Part shown: positions 35,401 to 50,189 of the stretch, one piece after another | Layout of the letters: the number at the start of each line of letters is the position of its first letter | How positions within the stretch are numbered: the first letter of the stretch is position 1 | Origin: Eledone cirrhosa | Lineage: Eukaryota > Mollusca > Cephalopoda > Octopoda > Eledonidae | Length of the DNA stretch: 64,000 nucleotides | NCBI GenBank assembly: GCA_964016885.1 | Contig: OZ024740.1 | Coordinates: 8,948,450 to 9,012,449 of the forward strand | Reading direction: 5' to 3' | The notes under the pieces: generated by a model | What the model saw: the letters and a program-made list of their open reading frames with translations, nothing else | The model's database searches: none | What the model was told of the DNA's origin: nothing | Translations under genes and position numbers: made by a program

Positions 35401-37470
35401 ATTGGTATATCAGTTTCTATTGGTATGTCATTGGTATATCTGTTTCGATTTGTATGTCAGTTTATATTGGTATATCAGTTTAGATTGATATATCAGTTTC
35501 GATTGGTATGTCAGTTTCTATTCGTATATCAGTTTCTATTTGTATGTCCGTTTCGATTGGTATGTCAGTTTCTATAGGTATATCAGTTTCGATTGGTATG
35601 TTAGTTTCTATTGGTATGTCAGTTTTGATTAGTATATCAGTATCTATTGGTATGTCAGTTTTGATTGGTATGTTCGTCCTCGAGTTGTATGTCAGTTTCT
35701 ATTGATATATCAGTTTCGATTGGTATGTCAGTTTCTATTGGTATGTCAGTTTCTATTAGTATATCAGTTTCTATTGATATGTCAGTCTCTATTGGTATAT
35801 CAGTTTCGATTGGTATGTCAGTTTCGATTGGTATGTCAATTTCGCTTGGTATGTCAGTTTCTATTGGTATGTCAGTTTAGATTAGTATATCAGTTTCTAT
35901 TGGTATGTCAGTCTCTATTGGTATGTCATTTTCAATTAGTATATCAGTTTCTATTGCTATGTCAGTTTCGATTGTTATATCAGTTTCGATTGGTATGTCA
36001 GTTTCTATTGGTATGTCATTTTCAATTAGTATATCAGTTTCTATTGCTATGTCAGTTTCGATTGTTATGTCAGTTTCGATTGGTATGTTAGTTTCTATTG
36101 GTATGTCAGTTTCGATTAGTATATCAGTTTCTATTGGTATGTCTGTTTCGATTGGTATGTTAGTCTTCGATTTGTATGTCAGTTTCTATTGGTATATCAG
36201 TTTCGATTGGTATGTCAGTTTCAATTAGTATATCAGTTTCTATTGGTATGTCAGTTTCTATTGGTATATCAGTTTTGATTGGCATATCAGTTTCGATTGG
36301 TATGTCAGTTTCGATTGGTATATCAGTTTCGATTGGTATATCAGTTTCGATTGGTATATAAGTTTCTATTGCTATATCAGTTTCTATTGGTATATCAGTT
36401 TCGATTGGTATGTCAGTTTCTATGGGTATATCAGTTGCGATTGGTATGTTTGTTTCTATTGGTATGTCAGTTTCGATTATTATATCAGTTACTATTGGTA
36501 TGTCAGTTTCTATTGGTATGTCAGTTTCTATTGGTATGTCAGTTTCGATTATTATATCAGTTTCGATTAGTATGTCAGTTTCGATTGGTATGTCAGTTTC
36601 TATTGGTATGTCAGTTTCGATTAGTATATAAGTTTCTATGGGTATGGCAGTCTCTGTTGGTATATCAGTTTCGATTGGTATGTCAGTTTCGATTGCTATG
36701 TCAGTTTCGATTGTTATGTCAGTTTCGATTGGTATATCAGTTTCGAATGGTATGTCAGTTTCAATTGGTATATCAGTTTCAATTGGTATGTCAGTTTCAA
36801 TTAGTATATCAGTTTCTATTGGTATGTCAGTTTCTATTGGTATATCAATTTCGATTGGCATATCAGTTTTGATTGGTATGTCAGTTTCTATTGGTATATC
36901 ATTTTCGATTGGTATATCAGTTTCGATTGGTATATCAGTTTCTATTGCTATATCAGTTTCTATTGGTATGTGAGTTTCGATTATTATATCAGTTACTATT
37001 GGTATGTCAGTTTCGATTGTTATGTCAGTGTCTATTGGTATGTCAGTTTCGATTGGTATGTCAGTTTCGATTAGTATATCAGTTTCTATTGGTATGTCAG
37101 TTTCTATTGGTATATCAGTTTCGATTGGTATATCAGTTTCGATTGGTATGTCAATTTCGATTGGCATGTCAGTTTCGATTGGTATATCAGTTTCGAATGG
37201 TATTTCAATCTCGATGGGTATGTCAGTTTCGATTGGTATATCAGTTTCGATTAGTATGTCAGTTTCTATTGGTATATCAGTTTCTATTGGTATATCAGTT
37301 TCTATTGGTATGTCATTGGTATATCTGTTTCTATTTGTATGTCAGTTTATATTGGTATATCAGTTTAGATTGATATATCAGTTTCGATTGGTATGTAAGT
37401 TTCTATTCGTATATCAGTTTCTATTTGTATGTCCGTTTCGATTGGTATGTCAGTTTCTATAGGTATATCA
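32453..37470 (+). repeat. About 2.5-kb higher-order repeat, two copies
   Basis: Units start at TTTCGAATGGTATTTCAATC near 32,453 and 34,980, and a third start lies near 37,471. Blocks at 33,174-34,676 recur at 35,665-37,167 at a constant +2,491. Every long translated stretch I compared (129, 107 and 335 residues) was the same in both. The first copy has two extra monomers near its left end. One visible difference is TATGTAAGTTTC near 37,396, where the first copy has TATGTCAGTTTC. Confidence 0.85.
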
Positions 37471-37694
37471 GTTTCGAATGGTATTTCAATCTCGATTGGT
37501 ATGTCAGTTTCGATTTGTATGTTAGTCCTCGATTGGTATGTCAGTTTCAATTAGTATATCAGTTTCTATTGGTATGTCAGTTTTGATTGGTATGTCAGTT
37601 TCAATTGGTATATCAGTTTCAATTGGTATGTCAGTTTCAATTAGTATATCAGTTTCTATTGGTATGTCAGTTTCTATTGGTATATCAATTTCGA

Positions 37695-40600
37695 TTGGCA
37701 TATCAGTTTTGATTGGTATGTCAGTTTCTATTGGTATGTCAGTTTCGATTGGTATATCAGTTTCGATTGGTATATCAGTTTCTATTGCTATATCAGTTTC
37801 TATTGGTATGTGAGTTTCGATTATTATATCAGTTACTATTGGTATGTCAGTTTCGATTGTTATGTCAGTGTCTATTGGTATGTCAGTTTCGATTGGTATG
37901 TCAGTTTCGATTAGCATATCAGTTTCTATTGGTATGTCAGTTTCTATTGGTATATCAGTTTCGATTGGTATATCAGTTTCTATTGGTATGTCATTGGTAT
38001 ATCTGTTTCGATTTGTATGTCAGTTTATATTGGTATATCAGTTTAGATTGATATATCAGTTTCGATTGGTATGTCAGTTTCTATTCGTATATCAGTTTCT
38101 ATTTGTATGTCCGTTTCGATTGGTATGTCAGTTTCTATAGGTATATCTGTTTCGATTGGTATGTTAGTTTCTATTGGTATGTCAGTTTTGATTAGTATAT
38201 CAGTATCTATTGGTATGTCAGTTTTGATTGGTATGTTCGTCCTCGAGTTGTATGTCAGTTTCTATTGATATATCAGTTTCGATTGGTATGTCAGTTTCTA
38301 TTGGTATGTCAGTTTCTATTAGTATATCAGTTTCTATTGATATGTCAGTCTCTATTGGTATATCAGTTTCGATTGGTATGTCAGTTTCGATTGGTATGTC
38401 AATTTCGCTTGGTATGTCAGTTTCTATTGGTATGTCAGTTTAGATTAGTATATCAGTTTCTATTGGTATGTCAGTCTCTATTGGTATATCAGTTTCGATT
38501 TGTATGTCAGTTTCGGTTGGTATATCAGTTTCGATTGATATGTCAGTTTCGATTGTTATATCAGTTTCGATTGGTATGTCAGTTTCTATTGGTATGTCAT
38601 TTTCAATTAGTATATCAGTTTCTATTGCTATGTCAGTTTCGATTGTTATGTCAGTTTCGATTGGTATGTTAGTTTCTATTGGTATGTCAGTTTCGATTAG
38701 TATATCAGTTTCTATTGGTATGTCTGTTTCGATTGGTATGTTAGTCTTCGATTTGTATGTCAGTTTCTATTGGTATATCAGTTTCGATTGGTATGTCAGT
38801 TTCAATTAGTATATCAGTTTCTATTGGTTTGTCAGTTTCTATTGGTATATCAGTTTTGATTGGCATATCAGTTTCGATTGGTATGTCAGTTTCGATTGGT
38901 ATATCAGTTTCGATTGGTATATCAGTTTCGATTGGTATATAAGTTTCTATTGCTATATCAGTTTCTATTGGTATATCAGTTTCGATTGGTATGTCAGTTT
39001 CTATGGGTATATCAGTTGCGATTGGTATGTTTGTTTCTATTGGTATGTCAGTTTCGATTATTATATCAGTTACTATTGGTATGTCAGTTTCTATTGGTAT
39101 GTCAGTTTCTATTGGTATGTCAGTTTCGATTATTATATCAGTTTCGATTAGTATGTCAGTTTCGATTGGTATGTCAGTTTCTATTGGTATGTCAGTTTCG
39201 ATTAGTATATAAGTTTCTATGGGTATGGCAGTCTCTGTTGGTATATCAGTTTCGATTGGTATGTCAGTTTCGATTGCTATGTCAGTTTCGATTGTTATGT
39301 CAGTTTCGATTGGTATATCAGTTTCGAATGGTATGTCAGTTTCAATTGGTATATCAGTTTCAATTGGTATGTCAGTTTCAATTAGTATATCAGTTTCTAT
39401 TGGTATGTCAGTTTCTATTGGTATATCAATTTCGATTGGCATATCAGTTTTGATTGGTATGTCAGTTTCTATTGGTATATCAGTTTCGATTGGTATATCA
39501 GTTTCGATTGGTATATCAGTTTCTATTGCTATATCAGTTTCTATTGGTATGTGAGTTTCGATTATTATATCAGTTACTATTGGTATGTCAGTTTCGATTG
39601 TTATGTCAGTGTCTATTGGTATGTCAGTTTCGATTGGTATGTCAGTTTCGATTAGTATATCAGTTTCTATTGGTATGTCAGTTTCTATTGGTATATCAGT
39701 TTCGATTGGTATATCAGTTTCGATTGGTATGTCAATTTCGATTGGCATGTCAGTTTCGATTGGTATATCAGTTTCGAATGGTATTTCAATCTCGATGGGT
39801 ATGTCAGTTTCGATTGGTATATCAGTTTCGATTAGTATGTCAGTTTCTATTGGTATATCAGTTTCTATTGGTATATCAGTTTCTATTGGTATGTCATTGG
39901 TATATCTGTTTCTATTTGTATGTCAGTTTATATTGGTATATCAGTTTAGATTGATATATCAGTTTCGATTGGTATGTCAGTTTCTATTCGTATATCAGTT
40001 TCTATTTGTATGTCCGTTTCGATTGGTATGTCAGTTTCTATTGGTATATCAGTTTCGATTGGTATGTTAGTTTCTATTGGTATGTCAGTTTCGATTAGTA
40101 TATCAGTATCTATTGGTATGTCAGTTTCTATTGGTATATCAATTTCTATTGGCATATCAGTTTTGATTGGTATGTCAGTTTCTATTGGTATGTCAGTTTC
40201 GATTGGTATATCAGTTTCGATTGGTATATCAGTTTCTATTGCTATATCAGTTTCTATTGGTATGTGAGTTTCGATTATTATATCAGTTACTATTGGTATG
40301 TCAGTTTCGATTGTTAAGTCAGTGTCTATTGGTATGTCAGTTTCGATTGGTATGTCAGTTTCGATTAGCATATCAGTTTCTATTGGTATGTCAGTTTCTA
40401 TTGGTATATCAGTTTCGATTTGTATGTCAGTTTCGGTTGGTATATCAGTTTCGATTGATATGTCAGTTTCGATTGTTATATCAGTTTCGATTGGTATGTC
40501 AGTTTCTATTGGTATGTCATTTTCAATTAGTATATCAGTTTCTATTGCTATGTCAGTTTCGATTGTTATGTCAGTTTCGATTGGTATGTTAGTGTCTATT

Positions 40601-40905
40601 GGTATGTCAGTTTCGATTAGTATATCAGTTTCTATTGGTATGTCTGTTTCGATTGGTATGTTAGTCTTCGATTTGTATGTCAGTTTCTATTGGTATATCA
40701 GTTTCGATTGGTATGTCAGTTTCAATTAGTATATCAGTTTCTATTGGTATGTCAGTTTCTATTGGTATATCAGTTTTGATTGGCATATCAGTTTCGATTG
40801 GTATGTCAGTTTCGATTGGTATATCAGTTTCGATTGGTATATCAGTTTCGATTGGTATATAAGTTTCTATTGCTATATCAGTTTCTATTGGTATATCAGT
40901 TTCGA
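37695..40905 (+). repeat. About 3.2-kb higher-order repeat, copy 1
   Basis: This block recurs downstream at +3,211, falling to +3,193 after one 18-bp monomer is missing near 41,590. It is a recombinant of the 2.5-kb unit: the first part matches it, then 40,050-40,900 repeats earlier segments in a new order. Confidence 0.75.
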
Positions 40906-43900
40906 TTGGCATATCAGTTTTGATTGGTATGTCAGTTTCTATTGGTATGTCAGTTTCGATTGGTATATCAGTTTCGATTGGTATATCAGTTTCTATTGCT
41001 ATATCAGTTTCTATTGGTATGTGAGTTTCGATTATTATATCAGTTACTATTGGTATGTCAGTTTCGATTGTTATGTCAGTGTCTATTGGTATGTCAGTTT
41101 CGATTGGTATGTCAGTTTCGATTAGCATATCAGTTTCGATTGGTATGTCAGTTTCTATTGGTATATCAGTTTCGATTGGTATATCAGTTTCTATTGGTAT
41201 GTCATTGGTATATCTGTTTCGATTTGTATGTCAGTTTATATTGGTATATCAGTTTAGATTGATATATCAGTTTCGATTGGTATCTCAGTTTCTATTCGTA
41301 TATCAGTTTCTATTTGTATGTCCGTTTCGATTGGTATGTCAGTTTCTATAGGTATATCAGTTTCGATTGGTATGTTAGTTTCTATTGGTATGTCAGTTTT
41401 GATTAGTATATCAGTATCTATTGGTATGTCAGTTTTGATTGGTATGTTCGTCCTCGAGTTGTATGTCAGTTTCTATTGATATATCAGTTTCGATTGGTAT
41501 GTCAGTTTCTATTGGTATGTCAGTTTCTATTAGTATATCAGTTTCTATTGATATGTCAGTCTCTATTGGTATATCAGTTTCGATTGGTATGTCAATTTCG
41601 CTTGGTATGTCAGTTTCTATTGGTATGTCAGTTTAGATTAGTATATCAGTTTCTATTGGTATGTCAGTCTCTATTGGTATATCAGTTTCGATTTGTATGT
41701 CAGTTTCGGTTGGTATATCAGTTTCGATTGATATGTCAGTTTCGATTGTTATATCAGTTTCGATTGGTATGTCAGTTTCTATTGGTATGTCATTTTCAAT
41801 TAGTATATCAGTTTCTATTGCTATGTCAGTTTCGATTGTTATGTCAGTTTCGATTGGTATGTTAGTTTCTATTGGTATGTCAGTTTCGATTAGTATATCA
41901 GTTTCTATTGGTATGTCTGTTTCGATTGGTATGTTAGTCTTCGATTTGTATGTCAGTTTCTATTGGTATATCAGTTTCGATTGGTATGTCAGTTTCAATT
42001 AGTATATCAGTTTCTATTGGTATGTCAGTTTCTATTGGTATATCAGTTTTGATTGGCATATCAGTTTCGATTGGTATGTCAGTTTCGATTGGTATATCAG
42101 TTTCGATTGGTATATCAGTTTCGATTGGTATATAAGTTTCTATTGCTATATCAGTTTCTATTGGTATATCAGTTTCGATTGGTATGTCAGTTTCTATGGG
42201 TATATCAGTTGCGATTGGTATGTTTGTTTCTATTGGTATGTCAGTTTCGATTATTATATCAGTTACTATTGGTATGTCAGTTTCTATTGGTATGTCAGTT
42301 TCTATTGGTATGTCAGTTTCGATTATTATATCAGTTTCGATTAGTATGTCAGTTTCGATTGGTATGTCAGTTTCTATTGGTATGTCAGTTTCGATTAGTA
42401 TATAAGTTTCTATGGGTATGGCAGTCTCTGTTGGTATATCAGTTTCGATTGGTATGTCAGTTTCGATTGCTATGTCAGTTTCGATTGTTATGTCAGTTTC
42501 GATTGGTATATCAGTTTCGAATGGTATGTCAGTTTCAATTGGTATATCAGTTTCAATTGGTATGTCAGTTTCAATTAGTATATCAGTTTCTATTGGTATG
42601 TCAGTTTCTATTGGTATATCAATTTCGATTGGCATATCAGTTTTGATTGGTATGTCAGTTTCTATTGGTATTTCAGTTTCGATTGGTATATCAGTTTCGA
42701 TTGGTATATCAGTTTCTATTGCTATATCAGTTTCTATTGGTATGTGAGTTTCGATTATTATATCAGTTACTATTGGTATGTCAGTTTCGATTGTTATGTC
42801 AGTGTCTATTGGTATGTCAGTTTCGATTGGTATGTCAGTTTCGATTAGTATATCAGTTTCTATTGGTATGTCAGTTTCTATTGGTATATCAGTTTCGATT
42901 GGTATATCAGTTTCGATTGGTATGTCAATTTCGATTGGCATGTCAGTTTCGATTGGTATAACAGTTTCGAATGGTATTTCAATCTCGATGGGTATGTCAG
43001 TTTCGATTGGTATATCAGTTTCGATTAGTATGTCAGTTTCTATTGGTATATCAGTTTCTATTGGTATATCAGTTTCTATTGGTATGTCATTGGTATATCT
43101 GTTTCTATTTGTATGTCAGTTTATATTGGTATATCAGTTTAGATTGATATATCAGTTTCGATTGGTATGTCAGTTTCTATTCGTATATCAGTTTCTATTT
43201 GTATGTCCGTTTCGATTGGTATGTCAGTTTCTATAGGTATATCAGTTTCGATTGGTATGTTAGTTTCTATTGGTATGTCAGTTTCGATTAGTATATCAGT
43301 ATCTATTGGTATGTCAGTTTCTATTGGTATATCAATTTCTATTGGCATATCAGTTTTGATTGGTATGTCAGTTTCTATTGGTATGTCAGTTTCGATTGGT
43401 ATATCAGTTTCGATTGGTATATCAGTTTCTATTGCTATATCAGTTTCTATTGGTATGTGAGTTTCGATTATTATATCAGTTACTATTGGTATGTCAGTTT
43501 CGATTGTTATGTCAGTGTCTATTGGTATGTCAGTTTCGATTGGTATGTCAGTTTCGATTAGCATATCAGTTTCTATTGGTATGTCAGTTTCTATTGGTAT
43601 ATCAGTTTCGATTTGTATGTCAGTTTCGGTTGGTATATCAGTTTCGATTGATATGTCAGTTTCGATTGTTATATCAGTTTCGATTGGTATGTCAGTTTCT
43701 ATTGGTATGTCATTTTCAATTAGTATATCAGTTTCTATTGCTATGTCAGTTTCGATTGTTATGTCAGTTTCGATTGGTATGTTAGTGTCTATTGGTATGT
43801 CAGTTTCGATTAGTATATCAGTTTCTATTGGTATGTCTGTTTCGATTGGTATGTTAGTCTTCGATTTGTATGTCAGTTTCTATTGGTATATCAGTTTCGA

Positions 43901-44100
43901 TTGGTATGTCAGTTTCAATTAGTATATCAGTTTCTATTGGTATGTCAGTTTCTATTGGTATATCAGTTTTGATTGGCATATCAGTTTCGATTGGTATGTC
44001 AGTTTCGATTGGTATATCAGTTTCGATTGGTATATCAGTTTCGATTGGTATATAAGTTTCTATTGCTATATCAGTTTCTATTGGTATATCAGTTTCGATT
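40906..44100 (+). repeat. About 3.2-kb higher-order repeat, copy 2
   Basis: Matches 37,695-40,905 in the same order. Divergence starts at about 44,100, where TATGTCAATTTCTATGGG replaces the CATATCAGTTTTG of the first copy. A few private substitutions (GGTATTTCAG near 42,668, TATAACAG near 42,957) show it is not a pure assembly copy. Confidence 0.75.
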
Positions 44101-47100
44101 GGTATGTCAATTTCTATGGGTATATCAGTTGCGATTGGTATGTTTGTTTCTATTGGTATGTCAGTTTCGATTATTATATCAGTTACTATTGGTATGTCAG
44201 TTTCTATTGGTATGTCAGTTTCTATTGGTATGTCAGTTTTGATTATTATATCAGTTTCGATTAGTATGTCAGTTTCGATTGGTATGTCAGTTTCTATTGG
44301 TATGTCAGTTTCGATTAGTATATAAGTTTCTATGGGTATGGCAGTCTCTGTTGGTATATCAGTTTCGATTGGTATGTCAGTTTCGATTGCTATGTCACTT
44401 TCGATTGTTATGTCAGTTTCGATTGGTATATCAGTTTCGAATGGTATTTCAATCACGATTGGTATGTCAGTTTCGATTGGTATGTCAGTTTCAATTGGTA
44501 TATCAGTTTCAATTGGTATGTCAGTTTCAATTAGTATATCAGTTTCTATTGCTATATCAGTTTCTATTGGTATGTGAGTTTCGATTATTATATCAGTTAC
44601 TATTGGTATGTCAGTTTCGATTGTTATGTCAGTGTCTATTGGTATGTCATTGGTATATCTGTTTCGATTTGTATGTCAGTTTATATTGGTATATCAGTTT
44701 AGATTGATATATCAGTTTCGATTGGTATGTCAGTTTCTATTCGTATATCAGTTTCTATTTGTATGTCCGTTTCGATTGGTATGTCAGTTTCTATAGGTAT
44801 ATCAGTTTCGATTGGTCTGTTAGTTTCTATTGGTATGTCAGTTTCGATTAGTATATCAGTATCTATTGGTATGTCAGTTTTGATTGGTATGTTCGTCCTC
44901 GAGTTGTATGTCAGTTTCTATTGGTATATCAGTTTCGATTGGTATGTCAGTTTCTATTGGTATGTCAGTTTCTATTAGTATATCAGTTTCTATTGATATG
45001 TCAGTCTCTATTGGTATATCAGTTTCGATTTGTATGTCAGTTTCGGTTGGTATATCAGTTTCGATTGATATGTCAGTTTCGATTGTTATATCAGTTTCGA
45101 TTGGTATGTCAGTTTCTATTGGTATGTCATTTTCAATTAGTATATCAGTTTCTATTGCTATGTCAGTTTCGATTGTTATGTCAGTTTCGATTGGTATGTT
45201 AGTTTCTATTGGTATGTCTGTTTCGATTAGTATGTTAGTCTTCGATTTGTATGTCAGTTTCTATTGGTATATCAGTTTCTATTGGTATGTCAGTTTCTAT
45301 TGGTATATCAGTTTTGATTGGCATATCAGTTTCGATTGGTATGTCAGTTTCGATTGGTATGTCAGTTTTCGATTCATATATCAGTTTCGATTTGTATATC
45401 AGTTTCGATTGGTATATCAGTTTTGATTAGTATATCAGTTCCTATAGGTATGTCAGTTTCTATTGGTATATCAGTTTCTATTAGTATGTCAGTTGCTATT
45501 GTTATATCAGTTTCGATTGGTATATCAGTTTCGATTGGTATGTCAATTTCGATTGGTATGTCAGTTTCGATTGGTATATCAGATTCGACTGGTATATCAG
45601 TTTCGAGTGGTATTTCAATCTCGATTGGTATGTCAGTTTCGATTGGTATATCAGTTTCGAGTGGTATTTCAATCTCGATTGGTATGTCAGTTTCGATTGG
45701 CATGTTAGTCCTTGATTTGTATGTTAGTTTCTATTAGTATATCAGTTTTGATTGGTATGTCAGTTTCAATTAGTATATCAGTTTCTATTGGTATGTCAGC
45801 TTCTATTGGTATATCATTTTCGATTGGCATATCAGTTTCAAATGTTATGTCAGTTTCGATTGGTATATCAGTTTCGAATGGTATTTCAATCTCGATTGGT
45901 ATGTCAGTTTCGATTGGTATATCAGTTACAATTGCTATATCAGTTTCAATTGGTATGTTAGTTTCTATTGGTATATCAGTTTCTATTAGTATATCAGCTT
46001 CTATTGGTATGTCAGTTTCCATTGGTATGTTAGTCCTTGATTTGTATGTCACTTTCTATTGGTATATCAGTTTCGATTGGTATGTCAGTTTCAATTAGTA
46101 TATCAGTTTCTATTGGTATGTCAGTTTCTATTGGTATATCAGTCTCGATTGGAATATCAGTTTCGATTGGTATGTCAGTTTCTATTGGTATGTCAGTTTC
46201 GATTGGTATATCAGTTTCTATTGCTATATCAGTTTCTATTGGTATATCAGTTTCGATTGGTATGTCAGTTTCTATTGGTATATCAGTTGCGATTGGTATG
46301 TCAGTTTCTATTGGTATGTGAGTTTCGATTATTATATCAGTTACTATTGGTATGTCAGTTTCGATTGGTATGTCAGTTTCGATTGTTATGTCAGTGTCTA
46401 TTGGTATATCAGTTTCGATTGGTATGTCAGTTTCTATTGGTATATCAGTTTCGAATGGTATTTCAATCTCGATTGGTATGTCAGTTTCGATTGGTATATC
46501 AGTTTCGATTAGTATGTCAGTTTCTATAGGTATATGAGTTTCGTTTGGTATGTCAGTTTCGATTAGTATATCAGTTTCTATTGGTATGTCAATTTCGATT
46601 GGTATGTCAGTTTCGATTGGTATATCAGTTTCGAATGGTATTTCAATCTCGATTGGTATGTTAGTTTCGATTGGTATATCAGTTTCGATTAGTATGTCAG
46701 TTTCTATTGGTATATCAGTTTCGTTTGGTATATCAGTTTCTATTGGTATGTCATTGGAATATCAGTTTCGATTGGTATGTCAGTTTCTAATGGTATGTCA
46801 GTTTCGATTGGTATATCAGTTTCGATTGGTATATCAGTTTCGATTGGTATATCAGTTTCGATTGGTATATCAGTTTCTATTGCTATATCAGTTTCTATTA
46901 GTATATCAGTTTCAATTGGTATGTCAGTTGCTATTTTTATATCAGTTTCGATTGGTATATCAGTTTCGATTGGTATGTCAATTTAGATTGTTATGTCAGT
47001 TTCGATTGGTATATCAGATTCGACTGGTATATCACTTTCTACTGATATATCAGTTTCTATTGGTATGTCAGTTTCAATTGGTATGTCAGTTTCGATTGGT

Positions 47101-48354
47101 ATATCAGTTTAGAGTGGTATTTCAATCTCGATTGGTATGTCAGTTTCGATTGGCATGTTAGTCCTTGATTTGTATGTTAGTTTCTATTGGTATATCAGTT
47201 TTGATTGGTATGTCAGTTTCAATTAGTATATCAGTTTCTATTGGTATGTCAGTTTCTATTGGTATATCAGTTTCGATTGGCATATCAGTTTCAATTGGTA
47301 TGTCAGTTTCGATTGGTATATCAGTTTCGAATTGTATTTCAATCTCGATTGGTATGTCAGTTTCGATTGGTATATCAGTTACAATTGGTATATCAGCTTC
47401 AATTGGTATGTTAGTTTCTATTGGTATATCAGTTTCTATTAGTATATCAGCTTCTATTGGTATGTCAGATTCGATTGGTATGTTAGTCCTCGATTTGTAT
47501 GTCACTTTCGATTGGTATGTCAGTTTCTATTGGTATGTCAGTTTCGATTGGTATATCAGTTTCGATTGGTATATCAGTTTCTATTGCTATATCAGTTTCT
47601 ATTGGTATGCCAGTTTCGATTGGTATGTCAGTTTCTATTGGTATATCAGTTGCGATTGGTATGTCAGTTTCTATTGGTATATCAGCTTCGATTGGTATGT
47701 CAGTTTCGATTGGTATATCAGTTTTGATTAGTATATCAGTTTCGATTGGTATGTTAGTTTCTATTGGTATGTCAGTTTCGATTTGTATATCAGTTTCAAT
47801 TGGTATGTCAGTTTCTATTGCTATATCAGTTTCTATTCGTATATCAGTTTTGATTGGTATGTCAGTTTCAATTGGTACGTCAGTTTCGATTGGTATGTCA
47901 GATTCAATTTTTATTTCAGTTTCGATTGGTATATCTGTTTCGATTGGTATATCAGTTTTCGATTGGTATGTTAGTTTCTATTGGTATGTCAGTTTCGATT
48001 TGTATATCAGTTTCTATTGGTATGTCAGTTTCGATTGGTATGTTAGTCCTCGATTTGTATGTCTGTTTCTATTGGTATATCAGTTTCGATTGGTATGTCA
48101 GTTTCGATTAGTATATCTGTTGCTATTGGTATGTCAGTTTCTATTGGTATATCAGTTTCGATTGGTATATCAGTTTCGATTCGTGTGTCAATTTCGATTG
48201 CTATGTCAGTTTCGATTGGTATATCAGATTCGACTGGTATATCACTTTCTATTGCTATATCAGTTTCTATTGGTATGTCAGTTCCAATTGGTATGTCAGT
48301 ATCTATTGGTATATCAGTTTCACTTGGTATATCAGTTTCTATTGTTATGTCAGT

Positions 48355-48729
48355 AGGCATCTCTAACAAAATACACCCCGTCCCACCACCACCACCCCCA
48401 CCCCATCCACACCACCCCGTCCTATGTAAAGTTATGTTGGTGCCGCGCCATCCGGGCCGAAACAAATGAGATCGTGTAGGTGTCACGACAAAAAAACACA
48501 CAGTCCACGCTGTAATGTGGCCGTGTAGGCAACACGGTAAAAACCTCCCAGACCCACACTGTAAATGTGGTTGGTGTTAGGAAGGGCATCCAACTGTAGA
48601 AAACCTGCCAGACAGTCCTATGCGAGCAAGACAATCACTCTTGCCTCAAGTGGGACTACCCCCGTCCAAACCCATGCAAGCGTGGAACACGGACGTTAAA
48701 CGTTGATGATGATGATGATGATGATGATG
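48355..48729 (+). mobile_element. SINE-like element B with LINE-type 3' tail
   Basis: Non-satellite insert related to element A. It has an extra 5' part of about 114 bp (AGGCATCTCTAACAAAATAC, a CCACCACCACC-rich tract, GCCGCGCCATCCGGGCCG), then GAGATCGTGTAGGTGTCACG and the tail core once only. It ends in a (GAT)n run of about 25 bp. Satellite reads ATGTCAGT immediately before and after, although part of this is ambiguous with the GATGATG tail. That fits a target duplication of up to 8 bp. No clear Pol III boxes are seen. Confidence 0.78.
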
Positions 48730-50189
48730 TCAGTTTCTATTAGTATATCAGTTTCTATTGTTATGTCAGTCTCTATTGGTATATCAGTTTCGAGTGGTAT
48801 GTCAGTTTCCATTGGTATATCAGTTTCTATTGGTATATCTGTTTCAGTTGATATGTCAGTTTCGATTGGTATGTCAGTTTCTATTGGTATGTCAGTTTCG
48901 ATTAGTATATCAGTTTCTATTGGTATGTCAGTCTCTATTGGTATATCAGTTTCGATTGGTATGTCAGTTTCGATTGGAATATCAGTTTCGATTGGTATGT
49001 CACTTTCGATTGGTATATCAGTTTCGAATGGTATTTCAATCTCGATTGGTATGTCAGTTTCGATTGGTATGTTAGTCCTCGATTCGCATATCAGTTTCGA
49101 TTTGTATATCAGTTTCGATTGGTATATCAGTTTTGATTAGTATATCAGTTCCTATAGGTATGTCAGTTTCTATTGGTATATCAGTTTTGATTGGTATGTC
49201 AGTTTCTATTGGTATATCAGTTTCTATTAGTATGTCAGTTGCTATTGTTATATCCGTTTCGATTGGTATATCAGTTTTGATTGGTATGTCAATTTCGATT
49301 GGTATGTCAGTTTCGATTGGTATATCAGATTCGACTGGTATATCACTTTCTATTGATATATCAGTTTCGATTGCTATGTCAGTTTCAATTGGTATGACAG
49401 TTTCGATTGGTATATCAGTTTCGAGTGGTATTTCAATCTCGATTGGTATGTCAGTTTCGATTGGTATATCAGTTTCGAGTGGTATTTCAATCTCGATTGG
49501 TATGTCAGTTTCGATTGGCATGTTAGTCCTTGATTTGTATGTTAGTTTCTATTGGTATATCAGTTTTGATTGGTATGTCAGTTTCAATTAGTATATCAGT
49601 TTCTATTGGTATGTCAGTTTCTATTGGTATATCAGTTTCGATTGGCATATCAGTTTTAATTGGTATGTCAATTTCGATTGGTATATCAGTTTCGATTGGT
49701 ATTTCAATCTCGATTGGTATGTCAGTTTCGATTGGTATATCAGTTACAATTGGTATATCAGTTTCAATTGGTATGTTAGTTTCTATTGGTATGTCAGTTT
49801 CTATTAGTATATCAGCTTCTATTGGTATGGCCGTTTCCATTGGTATGTTAGTCCTTGATTTGTATGTCACTTTCTATTGGTATATCAGTTTCGATTGGTA
49901 TGACAGTTTCAATTAGTATATCAGTTTCTATTGGTACGTCAGTTTCTATTGGTATATCAGTTTCGATTGGAATATCAGTTTCGATTGGTATGTCAGTTTC
50001 TATTGGTATGTCAGTTTCGATTGGTATATCAGTTTCGATTGGTATATTAGTTTCTATTGCTATATCAGTTTCTATTGGTATATCAGTTTCGATTGGTATG
50101 TCAGTTTCGATTAGTATATCAGTTTCTATTGGTATGTCAATTTCGAATGGTATGGCAGTTTCGATTGGTATATCAGTTTCGAATGGTAT

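Larger units (their letters stand above)
32028..48354 (+). repeat. 18-bp satellite array, block 4
   Basis: More than 16 kb of uninterrupted satellite in the same orientation. It contains the 2.5-kb and 3.2-kb multimers described separately, then less regular satellite from about 44.1 to 48.3 kb. The marker TTCGTCCTCGAGTTG recurs near 33,185, 35,675, 38,238, 41,449 and 44,894, with spacings that grow from 2.49 to about 3.4 kb. No gene is seen. Confidence 0.96.
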
